In this document: one piece after another, positions 25,951 to 36,232 of the stretch
Layout of the letters: each line of letters begins with the position of its first letter
How positions within the stretch are numbered: the stretch's first letter is position 1
From: VAZQ01 sp963817015
GTDB taxonomy: Bacteria; Pseudomonadota; Alphaproteobacteria; Rhizobiales; Xanthobacteraceae
Direction of reading: 5' to 3'
Assembly (NCBI GenBank): GCA_963817015.1
Contig: CAWFMV010000019.1
Coordinates: 310,001-374,000, forward strand
DNA: 64,000 nucleotides
Made by a program: the position numbers and the translations under genes
Notes under the pieces: model-generated
Database searches by the model: none
Seen by the model: the letters and a program-made list of their open reading frames with translations, nothing else
What the model was told of the DNA's origin: nothing

Positions 25951-27457
25951 TGCTCGGCCTGGGCAATCCCGAGCTTGGCGTGCTGATGCTCGCCCTGTTC
26001 GTGGTCTTCATCATGTTCGGCTTCCCCATCGCCTTCACCTTGATGGCGCTCGGCGTTTTCTTCGGCTACTTCGCGATGGGGGATCTGATCTTCAGCCTGC
26101 TCGTGCAGCGGTCGTACTCGGTGATGACCAACGACGTGCTGATCTCGATCCCGCTGTTCGTGTTCATGGGCTACATCGTCGAGCGCGCCAATATCCTCGA
26201 CCGCTTGTTCCGTTCGCTGCAGCTCGCCGCTGGTCCCGTTCCAGCCTCGCTCGCGCTCGCCACGCTCGCCACCTGCGCGATCTTTGCCACCGCGACCGGC
26301 ATCGTCGGCGCCTGTGTCACCCTGATGGGGCTCCTTGCCTTCCCGGCGATGCTGCGCGCTGGCTACGACGTCAAGATCGCGGCAGGCGTGGTCTGTGCCG
26401 GCGGCTGCCTCGGCATTCTCATTCCGCCGAGCGTGATGCTGATTCTCTACGGCGCGACCGCCGGCGTGTCGGTGGTCAAGCTCTATGCCGGCGCGTTCTT
26501 CCCCGGCATCATGCTGGCCGGGCTCTACATGCTCTACACGATCATCATGGCGCTGCTTAATCCGAAGCTCGCGCCCAGGCTTCCGCTCGAGGAGCGCAAC
26601 GTACCGTACTCAGCACGGTATTCTGGGCGCTGGTCACGTCGTTCCTGCCGCTCGCAGGCCTCATCGGCGCGGCGCTCGGCTCGATCATCTTCGGGCTCGC
26701 GACCCCATCGGAAGCCGCCGCCATGGGCTCGCTCGGGGCGCTCCTGCTCGCCGTCGGCTACGGCGCCGACTACACGAAGCGACGCAACGTCCTCGTGGTG
26801 CAGGTCTACGGCGTGCTTATGGTCGCATTCCTTGCTTATGTCATCGTATGCGGCATGACCGCTCTGAACGTCGACCACCGCGTCGTCGGACTGGCGCTGT
26901 TCCTCACGCTGTTCGTCGGCGTCGTGCTGATCCCCGGCACCTCATTCAGGCTTTTCCAGCTCAAGGAGTCGGTCTTCCTGGCTGCGCGCACGACCGCGAT
27001 GGTCTGCTGGCTGTTCATCGGGTCGTTCACCTTCTCAGCCGTCTTTGCCTATCTCGGCGGCCATGAGCCGATCGAGAAATTCGTGCTGTGGATGAATCTC
27101 TCGCCGACCGGCTTCATGATCCTCGCCCAGATCATCATCTTCGTGCTGGGCTGGCCGCTGGAATGGACCGAGATCATCGTCATCTTCATGCCGATCTTCC
27201 TGCCGCTGCTGAAGACCTTCAACATCGATCCCTTGTTCTTCGGGCTGCTGGTGGCGCTCAACATCCAGACCTCGTTCCTGTCGCCGCCGGTCGCGATGGC
27301 GCCGTTCTATCTCAAGGGCGTGGCGCCGGCCTGGGTCAACATCAACGACATCTTCCGCGGGGTGATGCCCTATATGATCATCGTGATCGTCTCGATGATC
27401 ATGCTCTACACCTTCCCGCAGATCGGCCTGTGGCTGCCGAACCAGCTCTATCGCTAG
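25950..27457 (+). CDS. TRAP transporter large permease (DctM, frameshifted)
   Basis: The N-terminal frame gives 220 residues of DctM (PLFVFMGYIVERANI, CAGGCLGILIPPSVMLILYG). It breaks at about 26601-26612; the second frame continues TVFWALVTSFLPLAGLIGAALGS, ATPSEAAAMG (DctM signature), WTEIIVIFMPIFLPLL and TSFLSPPVAMAPFYLKGVAP up to 27457. One missing base near GTACCGTACTC accounts for the shift. The joined product is about 502 residues with roughly 13 membrane segments, normal for the ion-coupled transport subunit. Everything else in the operon is intact, which favours an assembly error. Confidence 0.85.
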
Positions 27458-27466
27458 AGGTCTCCC

Positions 27467-27667
27467 ATGGGTTCGCTGATCGGCGGCGTCATCGTCTTTG
27501 TCCTGACCGCGGTCGTGTTCTGGTATTGCCTCCCGCGAGACGGCAAGCTTCATCGTTTCGTCGACACCGAATGGGAGCCCTATGTGGGAGTCGCCTTCTG
27601 CTCCGCGGTGGCGCTCGGCCTCACCTTGATGCTGTCAGGCGTGCTCAATTTCCTGGGCACGCAGTAA
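27467..27667 (+). CDS. Small membrane protein at the end of the TRAP operon
   Basis: A 66-residue protein with two predicted membrane helices: LIGGVIVFVLTAVVFWYCL (about 4-22) and VGVAFCSAVALGLTLML (about 40-57), joined by a charged loop HRFVDTEWEPY. It starts 9 bases after dctM and has its own weak Shine-Dalgarno (GAGGT). Its last 23 bases overlap the convergent antiporter gene. Family unknown to me; its position suggests an accessory subunit of the transporter, which is inference. Confidence 0.6.
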   Translation: MGSLIGGVIVFVLTAVVFWYCLPRDGKLHRFVDTEWEPYVGVAFCSAVALGLTLMLSGVLNFLGTQ

Positions 27668-28882
27668 TCACCGCAGCGGCGGATCCGGGTGCCAGCCGAT
27701 GCATTGCGAGCATCACCGCAAATCCGATCACATAGGCGACCGCCACATGCCAGCCGTGGCGCAGCCACAGGCCGACCGACTTCGCTTCGGGATACATGTT
27801 CGAGAGCGCGACGCCGGCTGACGAGCCAAACCAGATCATCGAGCCGCCGAAACCGACCGCGTACGCGAGGTAGCCCCAGTCGTAGCCGCCCTGCTTGAGC
27901 GCGAGCGCGGTGAGCGGGATGTTGTCGAACACCGCCGACACGAAACCGAGCCCCAGCGCGGTCTGCCATCCTGACGCCGGCAGCGCCTCGACCGGCATCA
28001 TCGAGGCGCAGGTGACGAGTGCCAGGAGGAAGATCGTGCCCTTGAAGGTCTCGGGCATTACCGCCCAGTCCGGCTGGCGCAATGGCGCCGCCAGAAGGAT
28101 CACCGCCCATACCGACAGCCCGATCACCGGGATCGCGTCGAGCAGCTCGGGAAATTTGAGGTTCGCAACCACGTTAGCGCCGATCGCGACGAGGAGGATG
28201 GCGACTACGATGCCGAGCCGCACCCATTCGATCTGCAGGCCGCGCGGCGGCTGTTTCACGATCGGCGAGTAACGGTGCTGCTGGATTGCGGCCGGCACGG
28301 CGAAGATGGCGAGCGCCACACGCCGCCGCGATGTAGGCCTCGAGCACGCTGAGCGGGCTTACGCCCGCGATCCACATCATGGTCGTGGTTGTGTCGCCGA
28401 CCACGCTGCCAGCGCCGCCGGCGTTGGACGCTGCCACGATCGCGGCCAGATAGCCGATGTGAACCTTGCCGCGGAACACATACCGCGCCATCGTGCCGCC
28501 GATCAGCGCGGCCGCAATGTTGTCGAGGAAGCTCGACAGCACGGCCACCATGACGAGCAGAATGCAACGCGCCCTTCCAGTCGTCGGGGAGAAAGGCCGG
28601 CATTTCATCGGGAACGCGACTCTGCTCGAAATGGCGGGACAACAGCGCGAAGCCCATGAGCAGCAGAAACAGGTTGGCCAGGATCACCCACTCGTGCTCG
28701 AGATGGAGGACGAGGCCGGCGAGGCCCGTGCCGGTCTTGAAGCCTGTGAAGGCGAGCTTGTAGGCGGTGATGACCGCAAGCCCAGCGAGCGCGATCGCGA
28801 GCGTATGGCGGTGGAATAGCGCCACGCCCAAAAGCGTGAGCCCGAACAGGATGAAATCGACGGGAATTCCCAGGACGGTCAT
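27645..28882 (-). CDS. NhaD-like Na+/H+ antiporter (frameshifted twice)
   Basis: Three frames together encode an about 411-residue ion transporter of the NhaD / arsenite-permease superfamily. Part 1 (from ATG 28882): VDFILFGLTLLGVALF and LEHEWVILANLFLLLMGFALLSRHFE. Break at about 28567. Part 2: VMVAVLSSFLDNIAAALIGGTMA and SNAGGAGSVVGDTTTTMMW, the NhaD signature. Break at about 28320. Part 3: ALAIFAVPAAIQ, GLGFVSAVFDNIPLTALAL, AYAVGFGGSMIWFGSSAGVA. Both breaks are cured by removing one base. Its 3' end overlaps the small TRAP membrane-protein gene by 23 bases, convergently. Confidence 0.8.
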
Positions 28883-28958
28883 GATGGTGGCTTGCTCCGT
28901 GCGTAGCCATTCTGGCTGGCCGTTCGGGCGAGTGGAAGTGGCGATCTTGGTGAGCATG

Positions 28959-28990
28959 TAGCCCGGGTTGAGCGTAGCGAAACCCGGGGA
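28959..28990 (+). repeat. REP-like palindrome
   Basis: CCCGGGTT (28962-28969) and AACCCGGG (28981-28988) are perfect inverted repeats around GAGCGTAGCGA, preceded by TAG. Similar in style to the repeat at 8089-8121. It lies between the divergently placed antiporter start and the Bug receptor 3' end. Confidence 0.65.
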
Positions 28991-29063
28991 AGATGATGCA
29001 GCTTGCTTAGTCGGTCCCGCATTTCGCTGACGCTCAATGCTGGGTACGGACAGCGCTGTGCGT

Positions 29064-30070
29064 CTACTCCTTCAGTCGCTCGTACGCCGCGGCAATCTCA
29101 GGTGTCGTCGTCTCGACCAGCGTGCGCATCATGGTGGCGATGGCGTCGCCCGCGAGCGGCGTGCCGCGCGGCACGTCCATGCGCGCCAGATCCGCCTGGT
29201 AATCCTTGTCCTCCGCCATGGCGGTGAACGCCTGCCGCAGCAGCGCGACCCGATCGGCCGGAATGCCCGGCGGGCCGGCGAGCAGCACGCCGACTTCCTC
29301 GCCTGCAAGCACCAGATTGGCCAGCGGCCGGTCGCTCGCGCGGATCACGTCACGAAGGAGCGGCAGCCCAGCAAACATCGGCTGGGTCTGCAGGATCGGC
29401 ACCACGACCTTCTTTTCGATCAGGTCCGGCCGCTTGGCGAAGCCATCGACGATATGGAAGATGCCCGGCACCTCGCCCTGCTCGATCGCGAGCAGCACCT
29501 TGGCGGAGGAGTTATAGCCGCGGATCACGCGCACCGGCACCCCGTTCTGGGCGAGCAGCGCCGGCGCCATGGAGTCCTGCGAGGTGGCGTTCAGCGCGCC
29601 CAGCACGACTTTCCCCTTGGCGGCCAGAAGCTGCGCGAAGCTTGTGATGCCGGAGTCGGGGCGCATCCAGAGCGCGGAGTTCATCACGCCGGTACTGCCC
29701 ACATAGGTCATCGTGGCAGGATCGAACTTGGCGGCCGGATTCTTGACGGCGCCGACGATGAACCAGCTGCGGCCGGGCATGCCGAGGGTGAGCCCATCGG
29801 GCGCGGCGCGGTTCACGGCGTTCGCCGCGACCACGCCGCCGGCGCCTTCCATGTTCTGCACGGTGATGCCGGGGTTGCCGGGAATGAAGCGGCCGAGGTG
29901 CTTGGCGATCAGACGGCCGGCGGTGTCGATGCCGCCGCCCGGGTTGAAGCCGACCACCAGCGTGATGCGCTTGCCCTGGTAGAAGTCGTCCGCAGCGGCG
30001 GGTGTTGCTGCTGTGATGCAGACGGCGAGGAGAAGCCCAACGCAGCGAAGCGCAGTCGCTGCAGTGCCAA
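29064..30070 (-). CDS. Bug-family (TctC-like) solute receptor (5' frameshift)
   Basis: The main frame (29064-29957) encodes a Bug receptor: LVVGFNPGGGIDTAGRLIAKHL, VQNMEGAGGVVAANAV and GYNSSAKVLLAIEQGEV. No in-frame start precedes the mature part. Reading upstream gives LLLAVCITAATPAAADDFYQGKRIT in this frame and LQRLRFAALG in another, so a complete signal peptide appears if one G is added to the G run at about 30036. A TTG at 30070 would then be the start; this is uncertain because the sequence upstream of it belongs to a repeat. Such receptors feed tripartite tricarboxylate or orphan systems; no TctA/TctB is nearby. Confidence 0.65.
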
Positions 30071-30080
30071 GCTGAACGCC

Positions 30081-30151
30081 CGATCCCCCTCACCCAGCAG
30101 AATTCGTGTGAGGACAGTTGCCACGCCCTCTCCCGCGAGCCGGGAGAGGGC
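30081..30151 (+). repeat. Intergenic repeat with 11-bp inverted arms
   Basis: GCCCTCTCCCG (30125-30135) and CGGGAGAGGGC (30141-30151) are perfect inverted repeats with loop CGAGC. The left part GATCCCCCTCACCC resembles the other half of a repeat common in Bradyrhizobiaceae genomes. It lies between the Bug receptor 5' end and the dienelactone hydrolase 3' end. Confidence 0.65.
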
Positions 30152-30190
30152 ACGATTCGATTTGCGCTGGTGGACGCGGCGGCCAACTGC

Positions 30191-31066
30191 TCAGCCGATC
30201 TTCGGCGGAGCGCCGAGGTTCTCCGAGAAGAACGCGAGCGTGCGGCCCCAGGCGAGGTCAGCCGCGGCCTTGTTGTAACGCGCGCCGCCGGTGTCGTTGT
30301 TGAAGGCGTGCTGCGTGCCCGCATAGATGTGCTTGGTGTATTTCTTGTTGTTGGCCTTCAGCGCAGTCTCGAAGTCGGCGATGCCCTTGTTGATGTTGTC
30401 GTCATTCTCAGCGTATTGCAAAAGCAGCGGCGCTTTGATCGTCGCAACCTTGTCGGCCGGGGGCTGCGCGCCGTAGTAGGGCACGCCGGCATCGAGGTCC
30501 GCGCTGTCGGTGGCCATGCGGTTCACGACGCCGCCGCCGAAGCAGAAGCCGACCGCGCCGACCTTGCCGGTCGATTCCGCGTGCCGCTTGAGGAAGCCGA
30601 TGGCCGCCACCGCCTCGATGATCATGTCCTCGCGGTTGGTCTTGGTGTGCAGGTCGCGAGCCGCATCATCGTTCGCCGGCGTGCCACCGGAGACCGAGAG
30701 CAGGTCGGGCGCAAGCGCGATGTAGCCTTCGGTCGCAAGCCGGCGTGCCACGTCCTCGAGGTGCGGATTGAGGCCGCGGTTCTCGTGGATCACGATCACG
30801 GCCGGCCGCTTGGTGGTGCCCTTCGCGCGCACCAGATAGCCGCTGACCTTGCCCTTCGGCGAATCGAAGGAAACCTTCTCGGCATTGAGCCGTGGATCGT
30901 TGGCCTGAACGATCTGCGCCTTGGCATAATCGTTCTGCAGGAGCGGCAGCAGCGCGACCGCAGCGGCGGTCGAGCCCACGAGCTTGGTCAGCTCCTCCAT
31001 GAATTCGCGCCGGCTGATGCGGCTATGCGTGAAGTTGTCCCACAGATTGATGATTTTCTGGTCCAT
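30191..31066 (-). CDS. Exported dienelactone hydrolase family protein
   Basis: A 291-residue alpha/beta hydrolase. The N-terminus has SRISRREFMEELTKLVGSTAAAVALLPLL, a Tat-like signal. The catalytic triad is visible: nucleophile Cys175 in GFCFGGG, an Asp in YAENDDN (222-223) and His253 in GTQHAF. The oxyanion-region IVIHENRGLN is typical of carboxymethylenebutenolidase-like proteins. The cytoplasmic enzymes open dienelactone to maleylacetate; exported relatives have unknown esters or lactones as substrates. Intact and monocistronic. Confidence 0.88.
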   Translation of the reverse strand: MDQKIINLWDNFTHSRISRREFMEELTKLVGSTAAAVALLPLLQNDYAKAQIVQANDPRLNAEKVSFDSPKGKVSGYLVRAKGTTKRPAVIVIHENRGLNPHLEDVARRLATEGYIALAPDLLSVSGGTPANDDAARDLHTKTNREDMIIEAVAAIGFLKRHAESTGKVGAVGFCFGGGVVNRMATDSADLDAGVPYYGAQPPADKVATIKAPLLLQYAENDDNINKGIADFETALKANNKKYTKHIYAGTQHAFNNDTGGARYNKAAADLAWGRTLAFFSENLGAPPKIG

Positions 31067-31269
31067 AGGGTTCTTCCTCCCTGTTGAAGGCCGACCATAG
31101 CACTATCGCACCGCCACGGTATCCCCGGCGGCGGCCAACAAGGTCGCACCTAAGTCCGGTATCGTGGCAAGGCCATGACATGCCGCGCCCATGCGCGCGC
31201 TCGCGACGTTGTGATTGATCGCACGGCGCCTGCATGAGAATGTCGCGCGGCATCACGGGGAGCATCAGT

Positions 31270-31698
31270 ATGAGGTCAGAGACTACGTACCGGTTTGGTA
31301 GCGTTCGGAATTGCGTTGTGGCGCTTGCGGTTTGTGTTTTGGGTGGGATTGTCGCTGCCGATGCCGCCGAGCGCGGCTTTCCTTACAACAGCGAGTTGAT
31401 GATGGATGCGAAGCCGATGCGCGGCTCCAAACGCGTCCCGATGCTCGTCATCGGCGCGAAAGGTGAGACCAAGATCGAGGGCTGGTGCAACAATACTGAG
31501 GCGCAGCTCGTGGTGGCCGCCGACACGCTCACGATTCTCACCGGTGCTTCGACCGAGCAGCAATGCCCGGCCGAGCGCATGCGCGCGGATCAGGATCTGA
31601 TGGCGGTGCTGATGGAGATCACGCATTGGCGGCGCGACGGCGACGTTTTGACGCTACGCGGCACCAAGACGCTGCGCTTCCGCACCATGACGAATTGA
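31270..31698 (+). CDS. META/HslJ-like secreted protein, copy 1
   Basis: A 142-residue protein: signal peptide VALAVCVLGGIVAADA, then GFPYNSELMMDAKPMRGSKRVPML, IEGWCNNTEAQLVV, LTGASTEQQCPAERM and DLMAVLMEITHWRRDGDVLTL. The order WCN, T-x-x-x-C and a late W-x-x-DGDVLTL block is how META (HslJ-type) domains are built, including the Cys pair. Start 31270 has GGGGAG 7-13 bases upstream. A diverged second copy lies 4.4 kb downstream (35681). Function unknown; META domains appear in heat-shock and motility-linked lipoproteins. Confidence 0.6.
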   Translation: MRSETTYRFGSVRNCVVALAVCVLGGIVAADAAERGFPYNSELMMDAKPMRGSKRVPMLVIGAKGETKIEGWCNNTEAQLVVAADTLTILTGASTEQQCPAERMRADQDLMAVLMEITHWRRDGDVLTLRGTKTLRFRTMTN

Positions 31699-31722
31699 CG
31701 CTCACACGATAGATCGCGCCGC

Positions 31723-32593
31723 CTATTCGAATCCGTGCAGCCTTGCCGGGTTGTCGACCAGCACCGCGCGGCGCGCCTTCTCGTCCGGCAGGAAACGATA
31801 GAGGAGGTCGATGAGCGCATCCTCCTCCGGCCCGCCGCCTTCCTTCTGGCTGTGGGTGTGCGGCCAGTCGGTGCCGAAGATGCAGCGGTCGGGTGCCGTC
31901 TCGTACAGCTCGCGGCCGAGCGGCACCATGTCGTCCCAGCGCTCGGCCTGCGCCGACATGCGGTGGCCGTTGCCCAGAAGCATCCAGACGTTCTCGCGCT
32001 TGAGCATCTCGATCACGACGCTTGCGCGCCGGATGGTTGGGCGGCGTGCGGCCCATGTGGTCGATCAGGATCGGCGTCGTGATCGGGCGAAAATACTCGA
32101 TGTAGTCGGGCAGCTCGTCGGCGCCGATGAAGAGCTTCGCGTACCAGCCATAGGGCCGGATGCGCTCGAGCGAGCGCGCAAAGCTCTCCGGGCTTGGCGC
32201 CATCTTGAACTGGCGTACGAAGTTGAAGCGCACGCCGCGCATGCCGGCTTCATGCAGGCGCAGCAGCTCGGCATCGCTGACGCTGTCGTCGATGATGCCG
32301 GTGGCGCGATAGTTCGCGCGCGGTACGCGGGACAGCGCTTCCTTGAGATAGGTGTGATCGCTCACGTAGTTCGCCGGCTGCACGAACACGCCGCGCCCGA
32401 AGCCGACCGCGCGGTGCATGGCGAGTGCGTCCTCCCAGTTGGCTTCCAGCGATTTGTGCACCGGATTGGGATTGCGGTCGGGATAGTGTGCCGGATCGCC
32501 GAAAACGTGCAGGTGGCAATCGCAGCTCATCGGCGGCAGTGGCTGTGTTGGGGCGCGCGCCGGCCGGGCAGCGCCAGCATATTTTTGTGACAT
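31723..32593 (-). CDS. Amidohydrolase, LigI-like dicarboxylate lactonase family (frameshifted)
   Basis: The first frame from ATG 32593 (GGAGG upstream) has PMSCDCHLHVFGDPAHYP (metal-site HxH of the amidohydrolase superfamily), FVQPANYVSDHTYLKEAL, GMRGVRFNFV and PILIDHMGRT. The frame breaks at about 32034-32040, and the other continues VVIEMLKRENVWMLLGNGHRMSA, DRCIFGTDWPHTH (late metal Asp) and ALIDLLYRFLPDEKARRAVLVDNPARLHGF. Joined length is about 290, normal for 2-pyrone-4,6-dicarboxylate lactonase-like enzymes, which hydrolyse lactones from aromatic degradation. One extra base explains the break. It converges on the META gene with a 24-base gap. Confidence 0.8.
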
Positions 32594-32671
32594 GGTTCCT
32601 CCCGTCATCGGGCGCGACTATACCTGAATTTGGAATAATGCCAGCCGGGCACGGGCGTTTGAGGATTGCGC

Positions 32672-34517
32672 ATGAGCGAGATGTCCCGCCGCGATTTCCT
32701 CGACGGCTTTGCGCTGGCGATCGCGGCCGGGCTCACGCCCGCGATGCAGGTTGCGGCGCAGCCTTCCCGCTACCCGCCGGCGCTCACGGGCCTGCGCGGG
32801 CAGCACGTCGGCAGCTTCGAGGCCGCGCATGCGATCGCCCGCGCGCCAGCCCATGATGCGGCCGGCCGGCTCGAGCCGGAGGAGCGCTACGACCTGGTCG
32901 TGGTCGGCGGCGGCATCAGCGGGCTCGCGGCCGCTTACTTCTATCGCCGCGCCAGGCCGCAGGCGCGCATCCTCGTGCTCGACAACCATGATGATTTCGG
33001 CGGCCACGCCAAGCGCAACGAGTTCACAGTCGACGGGCGCCTGCTCATCGGCTACGGCGGCAGCCAGTCGATCGACTCGCCGCAGACGCAGTGGAGCGCG
33101 GACGCCAAGGGCCTGCTGCGTGACCTCGGCGTCGATGTCACGCGCTTCGAGACCGCGTTCGAGCAGAGGCTCTACTCATCGCTTGGGCTTTCGCGCGGCC
33201 TGTTCCTGCCGCGCGAGCACTTCGGGCGTGACGTGCTGGTGGCGGGCGATCCGCTCACGGTTTCGGGAAATGCGCAGACACGCGCGCTCTCCAATGCGCG
33301 GCCGCTCGCTGAGTTCGTCGCCGAGTTGCCGATCGCAGAGGCGAGCCGTCGCCAGCTGCTCGCGCTCTTTGACGCCACGCGCGATCCGCTCGCGGGCCGC
33401 AGCGTTGACGAGAAGCTCAAGCTTCTCAAACACACGAGCTATCGCGACTACCTGATCAGGATCTGCGGCTGCAGCGAGGAGGTCGCCAACTGCTTCCAGG
33501 GCCGCACCCACGGCTACTTCGGCCTCGGCTGCGACGCGGTGCCGGCGGCGGACCTGCGCGACATGGGCTATCCGGGCTTTGCGGGTCTCGGGCTGCCGAT
33601 CGTCCGGCGGCCGCGGCGAGCCCTACATCTATCATTTCCCCGACGGCAACGCCTCGCTGGCGCGGCTTCTGGTGCGCTCGCTTGTTCCCGGCGTCGCGCC
33701 GGGCAGCACGATGGAGGACATCGTGCTGGCGCCGTTCGACTACGCGGCGCTCGATCAGTCCGCGAGCAATGTGCGCATCCGGCTCGATTCAACCTGCGTC
33801 GATGTGCGCAACGCACCCGGCAAGGTGCTCGTCGCCTATATGCGTGGCGGCGCGATGCATCGCGTCGAGGCGAGCCACGCCGTGCTGGCCTGCTTCCACA
33901 TGGTGATCCCGCATCTCATGCCGGAGCTTGCGACCGAGCAGCGCGCGGCGCTCGCGCAGAACGTCAAGACGCCGATCTGCTATACCAATGTGGTGGTGCG
34001 CAACTGGCGGCCGTGGGCGGCGCTGAAGATTTCGAGCATTGCGGCGCCGATGTCCTTTCATTCAGGTGTGTCGCTCGATTTTCCGGTCAGCCTCGGTGGC
34101 TATCGCCATTCGCGCGATCCGTCCGAGCCGATGGCGCTGCATCTCGTGCATGTCGCGGGCGCGCCCAACCGCGGCCTGACGGCGCGCGAGCAGTTCCACA
34201 TCGGGCAGCGCGCGCTCATGCAGATGACCTTCGCCGACTTCGAGGCGAGGATCCGCGACGAGCTCGATCGCATGCTGGGCGCGGGCGGCTTCTCGAGTGC
34301 GCGCGACATCGCGGCGATCACGGTCAATCGCTGGCCGCATGGCTACGGCTATGTCGAGAATTCGTTGTTCGACGGCGACGACTATGGAAAGGTGCTCGAG
34401 CGCGCACGCGCGACGGTGGGCCGTGTGGCGATCGCCAATTCGGATGCGGGCGGCGATGCCTATGCGCACCTCGCGATCGACCAGGCGGCGCGGGCGGTGC
34501 GCGAATTGGTCGGGTAA
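32672..34517 (+). CDS. Tat-exported FAD/NAD(P)-binding oxidoreductase (frameshifted)
   Basis: The N-terminus SEMSRRDFLDGFALAIAAGL is a twin-arginine signal. Then a Rossmann fingerprint DLVVVGGGISGLAAAYFYRR at about residues 74-93 and LDNHDDFGGHAKRNEF, the flavin amine-oxidase-like N-terminus. The frame breaks at about 33604-33610 after GLPIVR; the second frame continues GEPYIYHFPDGNASLARLLVR, MRGGAMHRVEASHAVLACFHM and ends HGYGYVENSLFDGDDYG with IANSDAGGDAYAHLAIDQAARAV, the FAD-closing motif. About 614 residues when joined. Substrate unknown. The wrong frame stays open into the rhomboid gene, so a gene finder may fuse them falsely. Confidence 0.78.
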
Positions 34518-34546
34518 ATCATCCACATTGGGAAAGAATTCGACGA

Positions 34547-35632
34547 ATGCGATTGGCGAGCAACGCAAAGAGCTTTTTTGAATTCCCGCATGGGATGGTG
34601 CAGCTTTTGCTTGGCGCCTGTCTTGTCGTTTTCGCGCTGTGCTATTCCCAGTCCGGCACTGCCAGCATTCCGTCGGAAATTTTGTTCCGCTATGGTGCGA
34701 TGTATTCGCAAGCTCTTGAGCGGCAAGAATATTGGCGGCTTGTCACTTATGGCTTCTTGCATGCCAATCCGGTTCATCTCCTCGTAAATATGCTATGTTT
34801 GGTACTTTGGGGCGGTCTCTTGGAGCGGCGCGTAGCGTCACTTTATTTCACGGTGATTTATCTCTCAGGCCTCATCATCGGTGCAATCGTCAGCAAATTC
34901 TCGCATCCTGGCCCATACCTTGGAGTTGGCGCATCGGGCGCCATATCGGCAGTGCTGGGTGCTTTGCTGTGTTTGCGGATTCTTGGAAAAATCGATCTGT
35001 CGTGGAGCTTCTTCGTCACCAACATTGGACTTAATGTGGTGCTCGCTGCCAGCTCTTCGAGGATAGATTGGCAGGCGCATCTCGGCGGCTTTGCAGCAGG
35101 TGTGATCTGCTGTGCTTGCCTCGATATTATCGAGAAAGCATTGCCGTTGGTGCTGCGTTGCAAGTTTCCAGAATTCGTAAAAATGAATTCGTTTGTCGCA
35201 GTTGTGATCGTTGTGGCCTATTGTTGGAACAGCCAGGTTATTGTCTTTAAAGAAGCCTGGGTGTTCGCGGTCGTGTCTGGCTTTGCCAGCTTGGCCGCTA
35301 TCAAGATGCTCGATCTGATGCTGTCAATGAAAAAGGGTCTTGTCATCGTCGTCGTCATATTTGCACTGACGAATGCTGTGCTGGTCCTATTGTTGGGAAG
35401 CATTTTCGCTCAGGCGATGCTGTTGGTCTGCGTGACCGGCAACGCGAGCTCAGCCGCAATCATCGTAGCAAAAGCATGCTCGAACTTAGATTTGGTGATC
35501 AATCTCACATCAGCAAGTGCAGCCGCATTGACCCTTTTGATTTATTGGCCTCAGCTTGCTCGCGGCATCGCGGATGTTGGATTTGTTGCGGCGTCGCTGC
35601 GTGGTGAACGCGTGCGCCGACAAGGAGTCTGA
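34547..35632 (+). CDS. Rhomboid-family intramembrane serine protease with long C-terminal membrane region
   Basis: A 361-residue polytopic protein. The rhomboid core is complete: HANPVHLLVNM (His77/Asn81), catalytic Ser130 in GVGASGAISA (GxSG) and His178 in WQAHLGGFAAG, each in a membrane helix. After the core about 170 residues with roughly 4-5 further hydrophobic segments follow, more than in plain GlpG-type enzymes. Base composition is visibly AT-richer than the flanking genes, suggesting acquisition. GGAAAG lies 12 bases before ATG 34547, a weak site. Confidence 0.85.
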   Translation: MRLASNAKSFFEFPHGMVQLLLGACLVVFALCYSQSGTASIPSEILFRYGAMYSQALERQEYWRLVTYGFLHANPVHLLVNMLCLVLWGGLLERRVASLYFTVIYLSGLIIGAIVSKFSHPGPYLGVGASGAISAVLGALLCLRILGKIDLSWSFFVTNIGLNVVLAASSSRIDWQAHLGGFAAGVICCACLDIIEKALPLVLRCKFPEFVKMNSFVAVVIVVAYCWNSQVIVFKEAWVFAVVSGFASLAAIKMLDLMLSMKKGLVIVVVIFALTNAVLVLLLGSIFAQAMLLVCVTGNASSAAIIVAKACSNLDLVINLTSASAAALTLLIYWPQLARGIADVGFVAASLRGERVRRQGV

Positions 35633-35680
35633 AGACCTCGGTTATGGCCGACAAGTTGAAGACAGAGGAGAACAAAGGCG

Positions 35681-36093
35681 ATGTGGTTATGCAGGAGTGA
35701 TGCGGCTTGGTTGAGACTATTCGCTGGCGCGACGGCAATCCTGCTGTCGGCTACCGCGTCTGCGGCCGAGTTCCCATTCGAGCGCGAATTGCTGCTCGAG
35801 GCGCGGCCGCTGCCGGGCTCGAAGCGCGTGCCGATGCTCGAGATCACGCGCGACGGCCGCGCGATCGTCGACCTGTGGTGCCGCAGCGGCGAGGCGCGCG
35901 TGAAGATCGAGGACGACATGATCGAGTTCACGCTGGGTGCAATGCGCGAGGAGGGCTGCACGCCCGAGCGGGTGCAACGGGACGAGGCGATGGCGGCGGC
36001 GTTGGCGAAAGTGGCATGAATTGGCGCATGGAGGACGATGTCCTCGTGCTGATCGGGCCGACCGAGCTGCGCTATACGCTGTCGTCGCATTGA
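35681..36093 (+). CDS. META/HslJ-like secreted protein, copy 2 (3' frameshift)
   Basis: Diverged paralogue of the gene at 31270. Signal peptide LFAGATAILLSATASA, then FPFERELLLEARPLPGSKRVPML, IVDLWCRSGEARVKI, LGAMREEGCTPERV, each aligning with copy 1. The first frame stops at 36017-36019 just after ALAKVA; the missing C-terminal block (MNWRMEDDVLVLIGPTELRYTL) continues in another frame to 36093 and matches copy 1 residues W-x-x-DGDVLTL. One missing base at about 36013-36018 restores about 137 residues. Confidence 0.6.
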
Positions 36094-36232
36094 GCGCCCG
36101 TTTGGTAGGCAGGGCGCCCGCGATTTGAGCCTTGAACGTTGCTGGAATGAGAAGACAATACGTCGAGTTGGGCATGGCCCGCCGTTTGCGCGTCCGGGCA
36201 AACGGTAGCGGGCAGGGGATTAGGAGGTTGTT

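Noticed and set aside
32666..35632. A 988-codon frame joining the FAD oxidoreductase and the rhomboid
   Set aside because: The middle part after about 33607 has no family similarity, while another frame there continues the FAD protein; it is a frame break, not a fusion.
35681..36019. Treating the short META copy as a complete 112-residue protein
   Set aside because: The missing C-terminal block is present in the next frame and aligns with copy 1.
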